Positions 17,673 through 26,248 of a stretch of 64,000 nucleotides of DNA are shown here, in pieces. Below the pieces are notes generated by a model that searched no databases, had not been told where the DNA came from, and saw only the letters and a program-made list of their open reading frames with translations. A program made the position numbers and the translations under genes. Position 1 is the stretch's first letter; each line of letters starts with the position of its first letter. This DNA comes from CAZAQV01 sp964487255 (lineage in GTDB: Bacteria; Myxococcota_A; Polyangia; Polyangiales; CAZAQV01): NCBI GenBank assembly GCA_964487255.1, contig CAZAQV010000004.1, positions 124,001-188,000 on the forward strand. The letters are read 5' to 3'.

Positions 17673-18755
17673 TCAGCGGAGTGCATTCTCCCACAGCTGC
17701 AGGATACGTGTCGTTTCGTACGTTTCTCGCACGGCGCGTGCTCGTTGCCCGAATGACTGCCGCCTGTCTTGATTCTTTGCGAGCTCAAGCATTGCAGTAG
17801 AAAGCGACGAAGCGTCGATGTGGTCCGCCAAAAGACCCGTCGTGCCGTGTTCGACGATGCTCTCAGGCCCGCTTCGGCAGCGCGTTGCAACCACCGGCAG
17901 CCCCACGGCCATCGCTTCTAGCAAGACGTTCGGGAAACCCTCATAGCGAGAGCTCAACACGAAAACGCCTCCTCGACGAAGTTCAAGCGGAAGGTCGGAA
18001 ACCGCTCCGCGCAAATGCACTCTCTCGTGTACGCCGAGGGAGCTGCTTTGCTGCTGAAGCTTGGACAACTCAGGGCCTTTGCCAAAGATTTCAAGCTCCC
18101 AGTCTGGGAGTCTATCCGCAACCTGTGCGAATGCATCGATCAGCAGGTCGAAGCCCTTCTGCGGTGCGAGCCGTCCTGCCCCAATAAAGCGTCGCCTTTC
18201 GTAGCTTTCAATCGTCGGAAGATTCGCACGAATCGGGTTCGGGATGACGCTTATCCGAGAGTGAAGCCAGCGCGGAAGCGTGGCTTTCACGTCCTCAGTC
18301 TGCAAGACGATGCGCTCAGCTCGTGCATACACCAGCTTCCGGGCTGCCAACCACACTAGCTTGGTTTCTGCTCGCGTCGGGAATACGCGATCTGAGACGA
18401 CAAGTCGTAACGACGTGCCCAGTAGTGCCGCCGAGACCAAGACATTGGTGCCGTCGCAAAAAGAGATGACCCGGTCCGGGTTCGACGCAACAAGCGCGTT
18501 GCGAAGCCTTTTGATGCGGCGGCTGTTATTCACGACTTTCTCGGTGATGCGACTCGAAGGCTGCATCAGACTAAGCGGTTTCAGTTCTATCGGGGAGCGA
18601 AGTTCGAAGTGGGATGTTGCGGAGTCATCCAGTGTATAGATGGTCACGACGTGACCTTTTTCTGCCCAGTGGTTGGCCAAGATAGAAATGACCCTCTGGG
18701 CACCACCGCCTGCCATGTCAGCAACGACAAACGCGAGCTTGGAGCCGGGTTTCAT
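17673..18755 (-). CDS. GT4-family glycosyltransferase
   Basis: A 360-residue GT-B enzyme. The N-terminus reads FVVADMAGGGAQRVISILAN, the donor domain has FIGAGRLAPQKGFDLLIDAF and VLSSRYEGFPNVLLEAMA with the conserved family Glu. Its ATG overlaps the TGA of the upstream nucleotidyltransferase-kinase fusion gene by 4 bp, so the two are translationally coupled. It should extend the repeat unit; the sugar is unknown. It ends 22 bp from the convergent FGE lipoprotein gene. Confidence 0.88.
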   Translation of the reverse strand: MKPGSKLAFVVADMAGGGAQRVISILANHWAEKGHVVTIYTLDDSATSHFELRSPIELKPLSLMQPSSRITEKVVNNSRRIKRLRNALVASNPDRVISFCDGTNVLVSAALLGTSLRLVVSDRVFPTRAETKLVWLAARKLVYARAERIVLQTEDVKATLPRWLHSRISVIPNPIRANLPTIESYERRRFIGAGRLAPQKGFDLLIDAFAQVADRLPDWELEIFGKGPELSKLQQQSSSLGVHERVHLRGAVSDLPLELRRGGVFVLSSRYEGFPNVLLEAMAVGLPVVATRCRSGPESIVEHGTTGLLADHIDASSLSTAMLELAKNQDRRQSFGQRARAVRETYETTRILQLWENALR

Positions 18756-20251
18756 AAGTTGTCCCAGATTGCGAGGCGGGCTTGGGCGAAAACCTGGGGG
18801 GCAGGGAGCGTTGCGTCGATGTCGATGGTGGATTTGGCCTTTGGTGTCACAGCGTAGATGGCCTCGGCCTTGCGGCGAACCTCTTCTGGGTCATGGTCGG
18901 GCTTCCGGCGGATGCACTCTTGTGGGTCGATCTTGAGCCGGAACAAGATGTCCGGTTGAATACCAAAAATCTTTGCGTAGCAGCGTGCCTCAAAGTCGCG
19001 CAGCTGCTTGCGCCAGCCGCTGACTTGCATTCCCTGAAGCTTTGGACCGTCGAGGTAGAGGCTGTCACCAAGCGGATAACGGTCGGTGATCACGATGGCT
19101 CCGTCGGAACGCAGGCGCCCGGCGCGCTCGAGGTCGTAGAGTTTGCGCTCTGCGAGCGCCGCGTATTTTGCCATATGAAGGTCACTGTACTGTCCTACCT
19201 CTTCGCTTTTTTTACGCGAACCTTCTGCGGTCGAATGCTGGGATCGGGGTGAGGGCGGTACTGAAGGAGAGCGAGGCGGCTTCTTTCCGAGCAAGCGAAG
19301 CGCTCCCCACTTGAAGCGCGCGAGGATGTTGAGCGCACTGGTGAGGCTATCGCCTCGCCCGAGGTGCACGTAGTGCGTTTCAAGTGGTGCAAGCCATTGT
19401 GTAAGCGAGTGGATCAGTGTGCTTTTTCCGGCGCCGTCTGGCCCGACGACAGAGATGATCAACCCGTGCTGTGCGCCGCGAAGCCCACGTCTCGGGCCAT
19501 CGGTAAGGCGAGGGACATGCGATGCCTTCGCGCGTGTGAGGTCCGTTGCGCTGCGTGCCGCACGCTTGAGCAGCAAAGCCGGGGAGGTATCTCGGCGCGG
19601 GGTAATCTGCTTCATGATGCCGACGGCTCGTTCAAGCTCTGCGTCGGAGGGGGCTGTGTTTTCGAGAAGCCGTTCGAGGGTTTCTTGCTCGCCCCAGAGC
19701 TTTCGGCTGAGCGTAAGCAGGTCGTCGGGGGTAGCTTGGGACAACTCTCTTCGTACGAGGGCGATTGTATCTTGCGAAGGGCGTCCGCCGCCTGCTTGAA
19801 GCTTCGGTTCGAATGCGGCTCGGCAGAGCAGCACGAGTGCCGCACCAGGGGCACCAAAGACGGGAATACCGTGGACTTCACGCGTGTCCTCGAGCAGGCA
19901 CTCGGCGTTGGGAATAAAGCGTTCGTATTGCGGCGCTCGGCCTGTGACGAGCTGCCGATGGACGTGTAGGTGCAGGAGTGCTGGTTTCACCTTGTCGGTT
20001 TCGAGTCGAAAGAGGCGATGCTCGCTTCCAGGCAATGCCCCGGTATGCTGTGGCTCGAACCGCTTCCACCCAAGTTCGCTCAGGAGCCGGTCGAGAACAT
20101 CTGTCTGGGTCGCCTCGACGAATAGATCGAAATCCTTTGCAGGGTTCGCAAGGACCTCATCCAGCCCACTGGCCGGTTTCCAATAAGCGTGACGCAACGC
20201 GTGCTCGCGGAGCGCGGATGTGAGCGACAGGTAGGTGTCCTTGGCCGTCAT
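18752..20251 (-). CDS. Two-domain protein: nucleotidyltransferase-like plus thymidylate-kinase-like P-loop domain
   Basis: 499 residues. The N-terminal half (about 1-210) has an AYWKPASG opening and a KDFDLFVEATQTDVLDRLL segment typical of nucleotidyltransferase-fold proteins that use an Asp pair, plus a HLHVHRQLVTG motif. The C-terminal half starts with SVVGPDGAGKSTLIHSL at about residues 265-281, a Walker A of the thymidylate kinase type, and contains ITDRYPLGDSLYLDG resembling the kinase DR motif. Such fusions occur in surface-polysaccharide loci without a firmly known substrate; a sugar or lipid phosphorylation is plausible. It is coupled to the GT4 gene and follows the methyltransferase by 24 bp. 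Confidence 0.65.
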   Translation of the reverse strand: MTAKDTYLSLTSALREHALRHAYWKPASGLDEVLANPAKDFDLFVEATQTDVLDRLLSELGWKRFEPQHTGALPGSEHRLFRLETDKVKPALLHLHVHRQLVTGRAPQYERFIPNAECLLEDTREVHGIPVFGAPGAALVLLCRAAFEPKLQAGGGRPSQDTIALVRRELSQATPDDLLTLSRKLWGEQETLERLLENTAPSDAELERAVGIMKQITPRRDTSPALLLKRAARSATDLTRAKASHVPRLTDGPRRGLRGAQHGLIISVVGPDGAGKSTLIHSLTQWLAPLETHYVHLGRGDSLTSALNILARFKWGALRLLGKKPPRSPSVPPSPRSQHSTAEGSRKKSEEVGQYSDLHMAKYAALAERKLYDLERAGRLRSDGAIVITDRYPLGDSLYLDGPKLQGMQVSGWRKQLRDFEARCYAKIFGIQPDILFRLKIDPQECIRRKPDHDPEEVRRKAEAIYAVTPKAKSTIDIDATLPAPQVFAQARLAIWDNL

Positions 20252-20275
20252 GAGACCGCTGTCCTGCTCGTGGGT

Positions 20276-21040
20276 CTAGGTCGATGGAGTAAAGCGTGAC
20301 GATTTTGCGACCACGCCGATCGTGGCTGCGAACGGAGGGAAGATGCGCCGTCGAATCACTTCAGGCGCTGCCAGTTCGATCGCACGCCCGACCTTGTTCG
20401 CAGCCGAGTAGCAAAACTCTCTTTCGATGCGGTAGCCGGCTTTGCGCACCAACTCGACAAGGCTCGATGGTGTGTAAGGAAGCCAAAGACCGTCAAACTC
20501 TTCGTGCTTTCGTTTCCATAGGTGAGAGCTTGGCACAACGAGTAAAAGCCAAGGCGCGCAGCGACTCTGCTCTTCAAGGACCTTTACAGCATCGTCGTGG
20601 TAAAAGTGCTCAAGTACGCCCGAAGAGTACGTGACGTCGAATTTGCCGTAGTGCGCTGACATGTCGAGTATGTCTGCGGTCTCGAAAGCTACGGTGGGTG
20701 CGCGCAGCTTTTTAGCGTACTCGCGCGCCATCTCAACCATTTGAGGCTCTGCGTCCACTCCAGTTACGTCGAAACCGAAAAGGCTCAAGTAACTTGCATA
20801 GACACCGCTGCCGCATCCACATTCGACCACGCGTCCCCCTTGCGGAAGAATTTGGCAGAGTTGCTCGAAGACTTCTCGATTGTAGTTCCAGCGCTTGCGA
20901 GCGAAGGAGTAGAAGTCTCCTCCTATCTTCTCGTCGAACCATGCGCGCCAGTCCGTGGTCGATTCGCTTTCAGTCGCTGGAGTCGTTTGCATCGCGCATT
21001 GGCATGTCACCATCGCTTCTCGTACGCAAGGTCGATTCAA
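20276..21040 (-). CDS. Class I SAM-dependent methyltransferase
   Basis: 254 residues from the first ATG; in-frame ATGs at residues 10 and 16 are alternative starts, and the second or third fits the family better. Motif I is VVECGCGSGVYASYLSLFG followed by VTGVDAEPQMVEMA, and motif IV lies around FDVTYSSGVLEHF. The overall pattern is Methyltransf_11/25. It heads a minus-strand unit with the nucleotidyltransferase-kinase and GT4 genes. Its likely target is a sugar of the repeat unit or chain end, but this is inference from position. Confidence 0.8.
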   Translation of the reverse strand: MNRPCVREAMVTCQCAMQTTPATESESTTDWRAWFDEKIGGDFYSFARKRWNYNREVFEQLCQILPQGGRVVECGCGSGVYASYLSLFGFDVTGVDAEPQMVEMAREYAKKLRAPTVAFETADILDMSAHYGKFDVTYSSGVLEHFYHDDAVKVLEEQSRCAPWLLLVVPSSHLWKRKHEEFDGLWLPYTPSSLVELVRKAGYRIEREFCYSAANKVGRAIELAAPEVIRRRIFPPFAATIGVVAKSSRFTPST

Positions 21041-21126
21041 TTCTTGGCGAAGGCTCGTAAGTAAAGGGTTTTACGGTGCCTGCGCTTAGCCCGTTCCTCC
21101 CGCACGCCCGATTGCGGACTGGATAG

Positions 21127-22122
21127 GTGTCGGTTAGCTTTGCGGTCCCTGTGAGTTCAAAGATGTATTCTGACCAGCCTGACTCCCAAGAAAAGTTGCG
21201 CGTGCTCTATGTTGTGGGCGCGGGGCGAAGTGGCTCGACGGTGGCGTCTGCCGTTTTGGGGGCGCATCCCCTGGCCGCGTATGCTGGTGAAATTGGCTAC
21301 ACGCCTTTTCGTGGCTGGGAAGGCGACCGTCTCTGTTCATGCGGTGAGCGTTGGGACGAGTGCGGGTACTGGACGAAGGTGCGCGAAGAAGTTGACGCCG
21401 AGCTGAACGGTTTCGACCTTGAACGCTATCGCAATCTCCAGCGGCTTTTCGAACCGTATCTGATGGACTGGCGCGGTTGGTTAAGGCTTGCAAAGGAGAA
21501 AAGGTCGTCATCCCGGAGCGCGATGTTCGCAGAGTATTCGCAAATGATGCTTTCGGTGCTCCGTGCGGTTGCTGCGACGAGTCGTTCCAAGGTTGTTGTG
21601 GACTCTTCGAAAGATCCGGGGCGAGCGATGGCCCTCTCTCTGGTGCCTGAAATTGAGCTTGTAGTTGTGCATGTTGTGCGTGATCCACGTGGCGTCGCCT
21701 ATTCGATGGCGAAGGCATTCGGCAAGGATGCGAGCAAAGCCATTTATCACTCCGACCCAGGATCTCCAGTGTTGCGATCATCGGCGCTTTGGACCCTCAC
21801 CAATGCGCTTTCCGAGCTCGCTGGACGTGTCGGTGCCGACCGATTCGTGCGCATTCGCTACGAAGATTTGATGGCTGATCCGGGCAAGGAGCTGCAGCGA
21901 GTCGGCGATGTAGCCGGGCTCGATTACTCGGACGTGGCGCGAGCCATTGTAGCCGGCGAGCCAATTCCAACGGGGCACCTTCTAAATGGCAACCGAATGC
22001 GCATGTCTCAGGTTGTTCGCCTGCGTACCGACGAAGAGTGGAAGAGTGCGCTTTCGTCCAAAGACAAGTTGCGGGTCCGCAGTCTTAGCGAGCCGATGCT
22101 GCGCTTTTACGGCTACAAATAG
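21127..22122 (+). CDS. PAPS-dependent sulfotransferase
   Basis: 331 residues from a GTG, or 319 from the ATG at 21163, which I consider equally likely. The 5'-phosphosulfate-binding loop VVGAGRSGSTVASAVLG sits near the N-terminus, and the 3'-phosphate-binding segment VVHVVRDPRGVAYSMAK about 130 residues later, the two signatures of the sulfotransferase family. A CSCGERWDECGYW cysteine cluster lies between them. In this locus it could sulfate a sugar hydroxyl of the exopolysaccharide. It is followed 32 bp later by the AT-richer transglutaminase-like gene. Confidence 0.85.
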   Translation: MSVSFAVPVSSKMYSDQPDSQEKLRVLYVVGAGRSGSTVASAVLGAHPLAAYAGEIGYTPFRGWEGDRLCSCGERWDECGYWTKVREEVDAELNGFDLERYRNLQRLFEPYLMDWRGWLRLAKEKRSSSRSAMFAEYSQMMLSVLRAVAATSRSKVVVDSSKDPGRAMALSLVPEIELVVVHVVRDPRGVAYSMAKAFGKDASKAIYHSDPGSPVLRSSALWTLTNALSELAGRVGADRFVRIRYEDLMADPGKELQRVGDVAGLDYSDVARAIVAGEPIPTGHLLNGNRMRMSQVVRLRTDEEWKSALSSKDKLRVRSLSEPMLRFYGYK

Positions 22123-22154
22123 ACGCCAAAGACTGTCTCAATTGAGGACGTCGA

Positions 22155-22964
22155 ATGAAGAAACTTTCTTACCGACAAATCGCATCGAAGCTCATGATTG
22201 CCATTGGGACATCGTTGATTCTCTTAAATCTGCTTGGATACGTCCTTGAACCAAAGGTTGTGGAAGAAAGTTCTAAGAGCACGGCTGGCGCAATAGAAGG
22301 CTATAGCTACTCGACTCAAGACACGGATCGGCTACAAAAAATGTTGGATGAGCCGGTGGAGAAGTTCGACATCGATAGTGTCAACAACACAATCTATCGA
22401 TCCATCGCGCACAGCAACCAGCGAAGAATAGAAGTGTACGAAAATTGGCTACTGTGGCTCGCTGGCAAATTCTATGAACCTCTGTCAAGAACGCAGTTCC
22501 CCCAAAGGGTCGTTGCAGGCGGCGCCGCACTTTGTTCTGAGGTGTCCGCAGTGTTCAATCGCATTGCAAGCATCAACAAACATGACGCAAGATTTGTCGG
22601 CTTGAACGGGCATGTTGTTTCCGAAGTGCGATCCGGTGATGGTTGGCGTGTCGTCGATCCAGACTATGGCGTGACCTATCCAGTCGGGCTTGAGGTATTA
22701 GAAACAAGGGAAGGTGCTCCTTTGATGAGAGACGCCTTGGCAGCTCGGGGATATAGCGACGAGGTGATCGATCGGTACATTCAGAAATTTCAGACAACGA
22801 GTGACAACACAGTTTCCGAAGTTGGTGTTCCGTTGAGCCCAAGACTCTATCTCATTGAGCGGTCTGCCGAATATCTTAAGTGGATCATTCCAGCCATATT
22901 CGTGCTTCTTGGGATATTCGTCTTTCCCAGAAGACATGCTCCTCCGTTGTCGTCCCAGGGCTGA
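22155..22964 (+). CDS. Membrane-anchored transglutaminase-like cysteine protein
   Basis: 269 residues with one hydrophobic helix near each end (about 14-31 and 244-259), so the central domain is probably periplasmic. The central part has GGAALCSEVSAVFNR (Cys127), GLNGHVVSEV (His153) and WRVVDPDYG (Asp168) in the order and spacing of a transglutaminase-like Cys-His-Asp triad. The closest general family would be transglutaminase/arylamine-transferase-type proteases or ligases; I do not recognise a named family. Its DNA is visibly AT-richer than its neighbours (one 60-base line is about 43 percent GC), which suggests later acquisition. It shares a strand with the sulfotransferase and ends 6 bp from the convergent NeuD fusion gene. 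Confidence 0.6.
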   Translation: MKKLSYRQIASKLMIAIGTSLILLNLLGYVLEPKVVEESSKSTAGAIEGYSYSTQDTDRLQKMLDEPVEKFDIDSVNNTIYRSIAHSNQRRIEVYENWLLWLAGKFYEPLSRTQFPQRVVAGGAALCSEVSAVFNRIASINKHDARFVGLNGHVVSEVRSGDGWRVVDPDYGVTYPVGLEVLETREGAPLMRDALAARGYSDEVIDRYIQKFQTTSDNTVSEVGVPLSPRLYLIERSAEYLKWIIPAIFVLLGIFVFPRRHAPPLSSQG

Positions 22965-22970
22965 GTTGCT

Positions 22971-24047
22971 CTACTGGCTCGAACGTACGACCTTGCCGTC
23001 GGGTACGTCCGAGAGAATGTGGACGCCGTTGGCGATGGTGACGTTTTTGCCGATCGTCACGCCCAAGTAGATGGTGGCGGCCATGCCGATGACCGAGGCT
23101 TCTCCGATGGTGACGCCTCCTGCGAGCACCGCCCCGGGCGTGATGTGGGCGTGCGAGCCAATCGTGCAGTCGTGGCTGATGACGCTGCCGCAGTTGATGA
23201 TGGTGTTGTCACCGATGCGCGCACGTGAGCTCACGATGGCGCCAGCCATGATTTGATTGCCGCGCCCCATCGAGGTGCTTGGCTCCACCGTTGCTTTGGG
23301 GTGAATCAAATTGATGACCTCAAAGCCTGCATTGATGAGCTGGTCGAACAAGCCAATCCGGCTTTGATTGTGGGTCACCGCACCGATGCCGAGTACGGCT
23401 TTGCGAATGCCGGCTTCGAGCAGTTCCGCGAACTTATCCGTGCCTCCTACGATCGGCACACCCGAAACTTCGCCGCTCGCTTTGTCGTCGATGGCGCCGG
23501 CGATGCTGAGGTCGGGGCGAGACTGGCGGAGTAGATCGATGAGTACGGCCGCGTGACCGCCGCCCCCATAGACGAGCACCTGGTTGCTGCTTTGTCGAGT
23601 CTGTACGATCGCGGGCGAAGACGGCCGTTGCGCGTCCGAGGGAATGGCCGCTTGAACGTGTTTTTCGCGGATGATGCCCTCAACGCCCAGAGTCGAGAGG
23701 TCAATGCCATGGGCCTCGGCCAGGGCGCGCGCTTTGGCGGTTGCAATCACGTCGCCTTCTTCACGCTTGACGGCTCTCTCCGGCAGAGGAGTGTCTGCGT
23801 CCTCGGTGACCCACGCCAGCCGCTGGCCCGCCTTGACCCGGTCATCTTCTGCGAACGCAAGCGCCCGCACATGGCCTGCGCGTTCGCTTTCGACCTCGAC
23901 CGTGGCCTTGGTTGACTCGACGGTGGCGATGATGGAACCAGCGCTTACAGCTTCGCCTTCGCGGACCCAGAGTTTGACCAAGGTGTACTCGTCCTCGTTG
24001 GCATTGAGGAGCGGGACACGAATCTCATATGGGGCTTCGTTAGCCAT
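22971..24047 (-). CDS. Lipoyl domain - E3-binding domain - NeuD/PglD-type acyltransferase fusion
   Basis: 358 residues in three parts. Residues 1-85 are a biotinyl/lipoyl domain with the acceptor lysine in ATVESTKATVEVES (Lys47). Residues about 100-135 match a peripheral-subunit (E3-)binding domain (ATAKARALAEAHGIDLSTL). Residues 155-358 are a NeuD/PglD sugar acyltransferase: a Rossmann-like start VLVYGGGGHAAVLIDLL, then hexapeptide repeats of a left-handed beta helix containing VISHDCTIG (His292, equivalent to the catalytic His region of PglD). The usual E2 catalytic domain is replaced by the sugar acyltransferase. Its start overlaps the E1 gene by 8 bp (ATGGCTAA). I infer that it receives an acyl group on lipoamide and transfers it to an aminosugar. 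I do not know of a characterised protein of this architecture. Confidence 0.85.
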   Translation of the reverse strand: MANEAPYEIRVPLLNANEDEYTLVKLWVREGEAVSAGSIIATVESTKATVEVESERAGHVRALAFAEDDRVKAGQRLAWVTEDADTPLPERAVKREEGDVIATAKARALAEAHGIDLSTLGVEGIIREKHVQAAIPSDAQRPSSPAIVQTRQSSNQVLVYGGGGHAAVLIDLLRQSRPDLSIAGAIDDKASGEVSGVPIVGGTDKFAELLEAGIRKAVLGIGAVTHNQSRIGLFDQLINAGFEVINLIHPKATVEPSTSMGRGNQIMAGAIVSSRARIGDNTIINCGSVISHDCTIGSHAHITPGAVLAGGVTIGEASVIGMAATIYLGVTIGKNVTIANGVHILSDVPDGKVVRSSQ

Positions 24048-26100
24048 AAGCTCGCTGTCTTATCACGCCTTGGTTTGGCGTCGCGCTGCGATTGGCCAGG
24101 TCACGTGCAGCAACGAGCACCTGCTCTTCGCTCGGCAGGATGGCCTGCTCAAGAGACGCCGTGTTCGCGATCGGTACTGGAAGCGCGCCGACGCGCTTGG
24201 GTTCGGCTTGCAGAAGGCTCCAATGCGACTCGCACATGCGGGCGCAGACTTCCGAACCGAAGCCGTGGGAGGCGATGCCCTCCTCAACGACCAAGAGTTT
24301 CCCGCTTCGACTTAGCGAATCTGCGACGGGGCCAAGCTCGATGTCCGAGAGTTGGGTTGGTAGAACCACCTCGGCCACGAGTTCGTCTTCGAGCAGGAGC
24401 TTCTCGGCCACGGACACCGCAAGCTCGGCCATGCCCCCGTAGGCGACAATGGTGACGTCAGCCTCGTCAAACGCACTGTGCGAGAGCGTCGTGGTCGGGT
24501 AGGGGGCGTCGCTGTGCTTGTAAAAGAGGTTGCCACGTTGGGAAACGCCTGGGCTGTCGGAGGCGCGCAACGGCCGCGAGTACATCAGCTTGTTTTCTAC
24601 GAATAGGACAGGGCGCGGGTCGTGCTCTGCCGCTTGAACGAGTAGACGACCCGGGTTCGAAAACGGGTGGGGCGCCACCGTGACCAGGCCCGCGATGCCC
24701 ATCAGATGCTTTTCGATGCTCTGGCTGTGCGTGGGTCCGTAACCTCGGCGGCCACCCATCGGCGCGCGGATGACGAGCGGCACTTGAACCTGGTTGTTGT
24801 ACATCCAGCGGTACTTCGTGATGTGGTTGAGGACCTGGTCCATCGCCAGCGCGAGAAAGTCGCCGAACATGATTTCGACGATGGGCTTGTGTCCGCGCAT
24901 CGCCAAGCCGCATGCCACACCGACAAAGCCAGCTTCGCTGATCGGCGTCGTTCGGACCTGGTCCGGGTACTTCGTGGAAAGGCCCTTGGCGACCTTGAAG
25001 GCACCGCCGTAGGGGTCGAGGAGGTCCTCGCCCATCAAGAGCGCCAGCGGGTCGCTGCCCAAGATGCGATGGTGCGCGTCGTTGAGCGAGGCCAGCACGG
25101 TTTCGTTTTTACTGCCGCTCGGAGAGGCCTGGGCGTACTCCATGGTCGGGGCAGGCTCGACCAAGTCGCTCGGGTCGGGGAAGGGCTGCGCTTCTGCCCA
25201 GGCTTGCGCTTCGTCGACCCGCTTTTTGGCGACCTCGTCGAGCAGTTGTGCACGGTCTTCGCCGACGACACGTGCGAAAGTTGGGATGGGGTCGCCTTTG
25301 CGGAAACGCTCGATTTCTTCTTCAGGGCGCTTGTCGTCGCTCTTCGAGTGGTGGCACAGGCGATAGGTGTGGATGACTTCCACGTGGGGGCGACCGCTCG
25401 TTCGCACCTTGTCGACGATAGGTCCAAAGTGCGCATACAGTTCTTTGGGGTCGGTCGACTCGATCTGTCCGGCATCGATGCCGAACGCTTTTGCGCGGGC
25501 AACCATGTCGCCGGCCAGCTCAAGGTGCGTCGGCGTACTCTGTGCCCAGCGGTTGTTTTCGATCACGACCAAGACGGGCACGTCCCACAGCGATGCCATG
25601 TTGAGCGATTCGTAGACAGAGCCTTCGCCCAGTGTGCCGTCTCCGATGAACACCGTCGCGATACCGCCCCTCCCACGCAGCTTTTCGGAGAGCGCCATGC
25701 CGACAGCGCCTGGAACGATGCCGCCCTGAACGCCATTGGTATAAAAGTTTCCCTCGCACAGGTGCTGGCTCCCGCCACGGCCGCCTACGACACCCGTTTC
25801 TTTCCCCATCAGTTCGGCCAGGAGGCGCTCGGGTGCATCCGCGTACGCGAGGTAGTGACCATGACAGCGGTGGTTGCTAAAGACGATGTCCTTGTCCGTG
25901 AGGTGGTTGATGACGCCTACGGCGTCGGCTTCTTGGCCGATGTAGCAATGCGTGGTGCCAAAAAGCACACCCTGCTCAAACAGCTCCAAAAGGCGTTCCT
26001 CAAGCTGCCGAATGAGCGTCATTTGGCCGTAGAGGCGTTCCTCGAGGCTGCCATCAGCCTCGTCAAAGCGCTTTTTGGGGTTGTGGGGCGCAGTCGTCAC
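24040..26100 (-). CDS. Fused alpha-beta E1 subunit of a 2-oxoacid dehydrogenase-like complex (TPP-dependent)
   Basis: 686 residues starting at a GTG. The first half is E1-alpha: IGQEADAVG, then the TPP motif GDGTLGEG at about 153-160 ending with IENN at 180-183. After a linker near residue 320 the second half is E1-beta, with ISEAGFVGVACG (the catalytic Glu region) and GPTHSQSIEKH. Such enzymes decarboxylate a 2-oxoacid and reductively acylate a lipoyl domain. The stop overlaps the lipoyl-NeuD gene by 8 bp, so they almost certainly work together. No E3 (dihydrolipoamide dehydrogenase) is encoded here; the E3-binding domain of the partner suggests recruitment of the housekeeping E3. The 2-oxoacid used (pyruvate, acetoin precursor or branched) is not clear. 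Confidence 0.88.
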   Translation of the reverse strand: MTTAPHNPKKRFDEADGSLEERLYGQMTLIRQLEERLLELFEQGVLFGTTHCYIGQEADAVGVINHLTDKDIVFSNHRCHGHYLAYADAPERLLAELMGKETGVVGGRGGSQHLCEGNFYTNGVQGGIVPGAVGMALSEKLRGRGGIATVFIGDGTLGEGSVYESLNMASLWDVPVLVVIENNRWAQSTPTHLELAGDMVARAKAFGIDAGQIESTDPKELYAHFGPIVDKVRTSGRPHVEVIHTYRLCHHSKSDDKRPEEEIERFRKGDPIPTFARVVGEDRAQLLDEVAKKRVDEAQAWAEAQPFPDPSDLVEPAPTMEYAQASPSGSKNETVLASLNDAHHRILGSDPLALLMGEDLLDPYGGAFKVAKGLSTKYPDQVRTTPISEAGFVGVACGLAMRGHKPIVEIMFGDFLALAMDQVLNHITKYRWMYNNQVQVPLVIRAPMGGRRGYGPTHSQSIEKHLMGIAGLVTVAPHPFSNPGRLLVQAAEHDPRPVLFVENKLMYSRPLRASDSPGVSQRGNLFYKHSDAPYPTTTLSHSAFDEADVTIVAYGGMAELAVSVAEKLLLEDELVAEVVLPTQLSDIELGPVADSLSRSGKLLVVEEGIASHGFGSEVCARMCESHWSLLQAEPKRVGALPVPIANTASLEQAILPSEEQVLVAARDLANRSATPNQGVIRQRAYG

Positions 26101-26248
26101 CGGGCAGGGGGCTTAGCGCACCTCAGGCTCTGAGTCACCCGAAGGCCCGTTGAGCCCAGCCGCGGGCATGTTCCAGCCGTTCTACGCAGGGAAATTGGCC
26201 TTGACGACACAACCGCACTGTCCACTTCTGTCGCATTGAAAGGCGTTG

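Noticed and set aside
24667..26133. 488-codon plus-strand ORF antisense to the E1 gene
   Set aside because: Antisense shadow: His/Val/Arg-rich and without motifs, while the minus strand encodes the intact E1 with TPP motif.
26101..26248. Short minus-strand peptide, about 26 codons (ending LEHARGWAQRAFG), upstream of the E1 gene
   Set aside because: It reads like protein, but it is too short, has no convincing ribosome binding site and no recognisable family; it may be a gene remnant or leader, so it is not listed as a gene.
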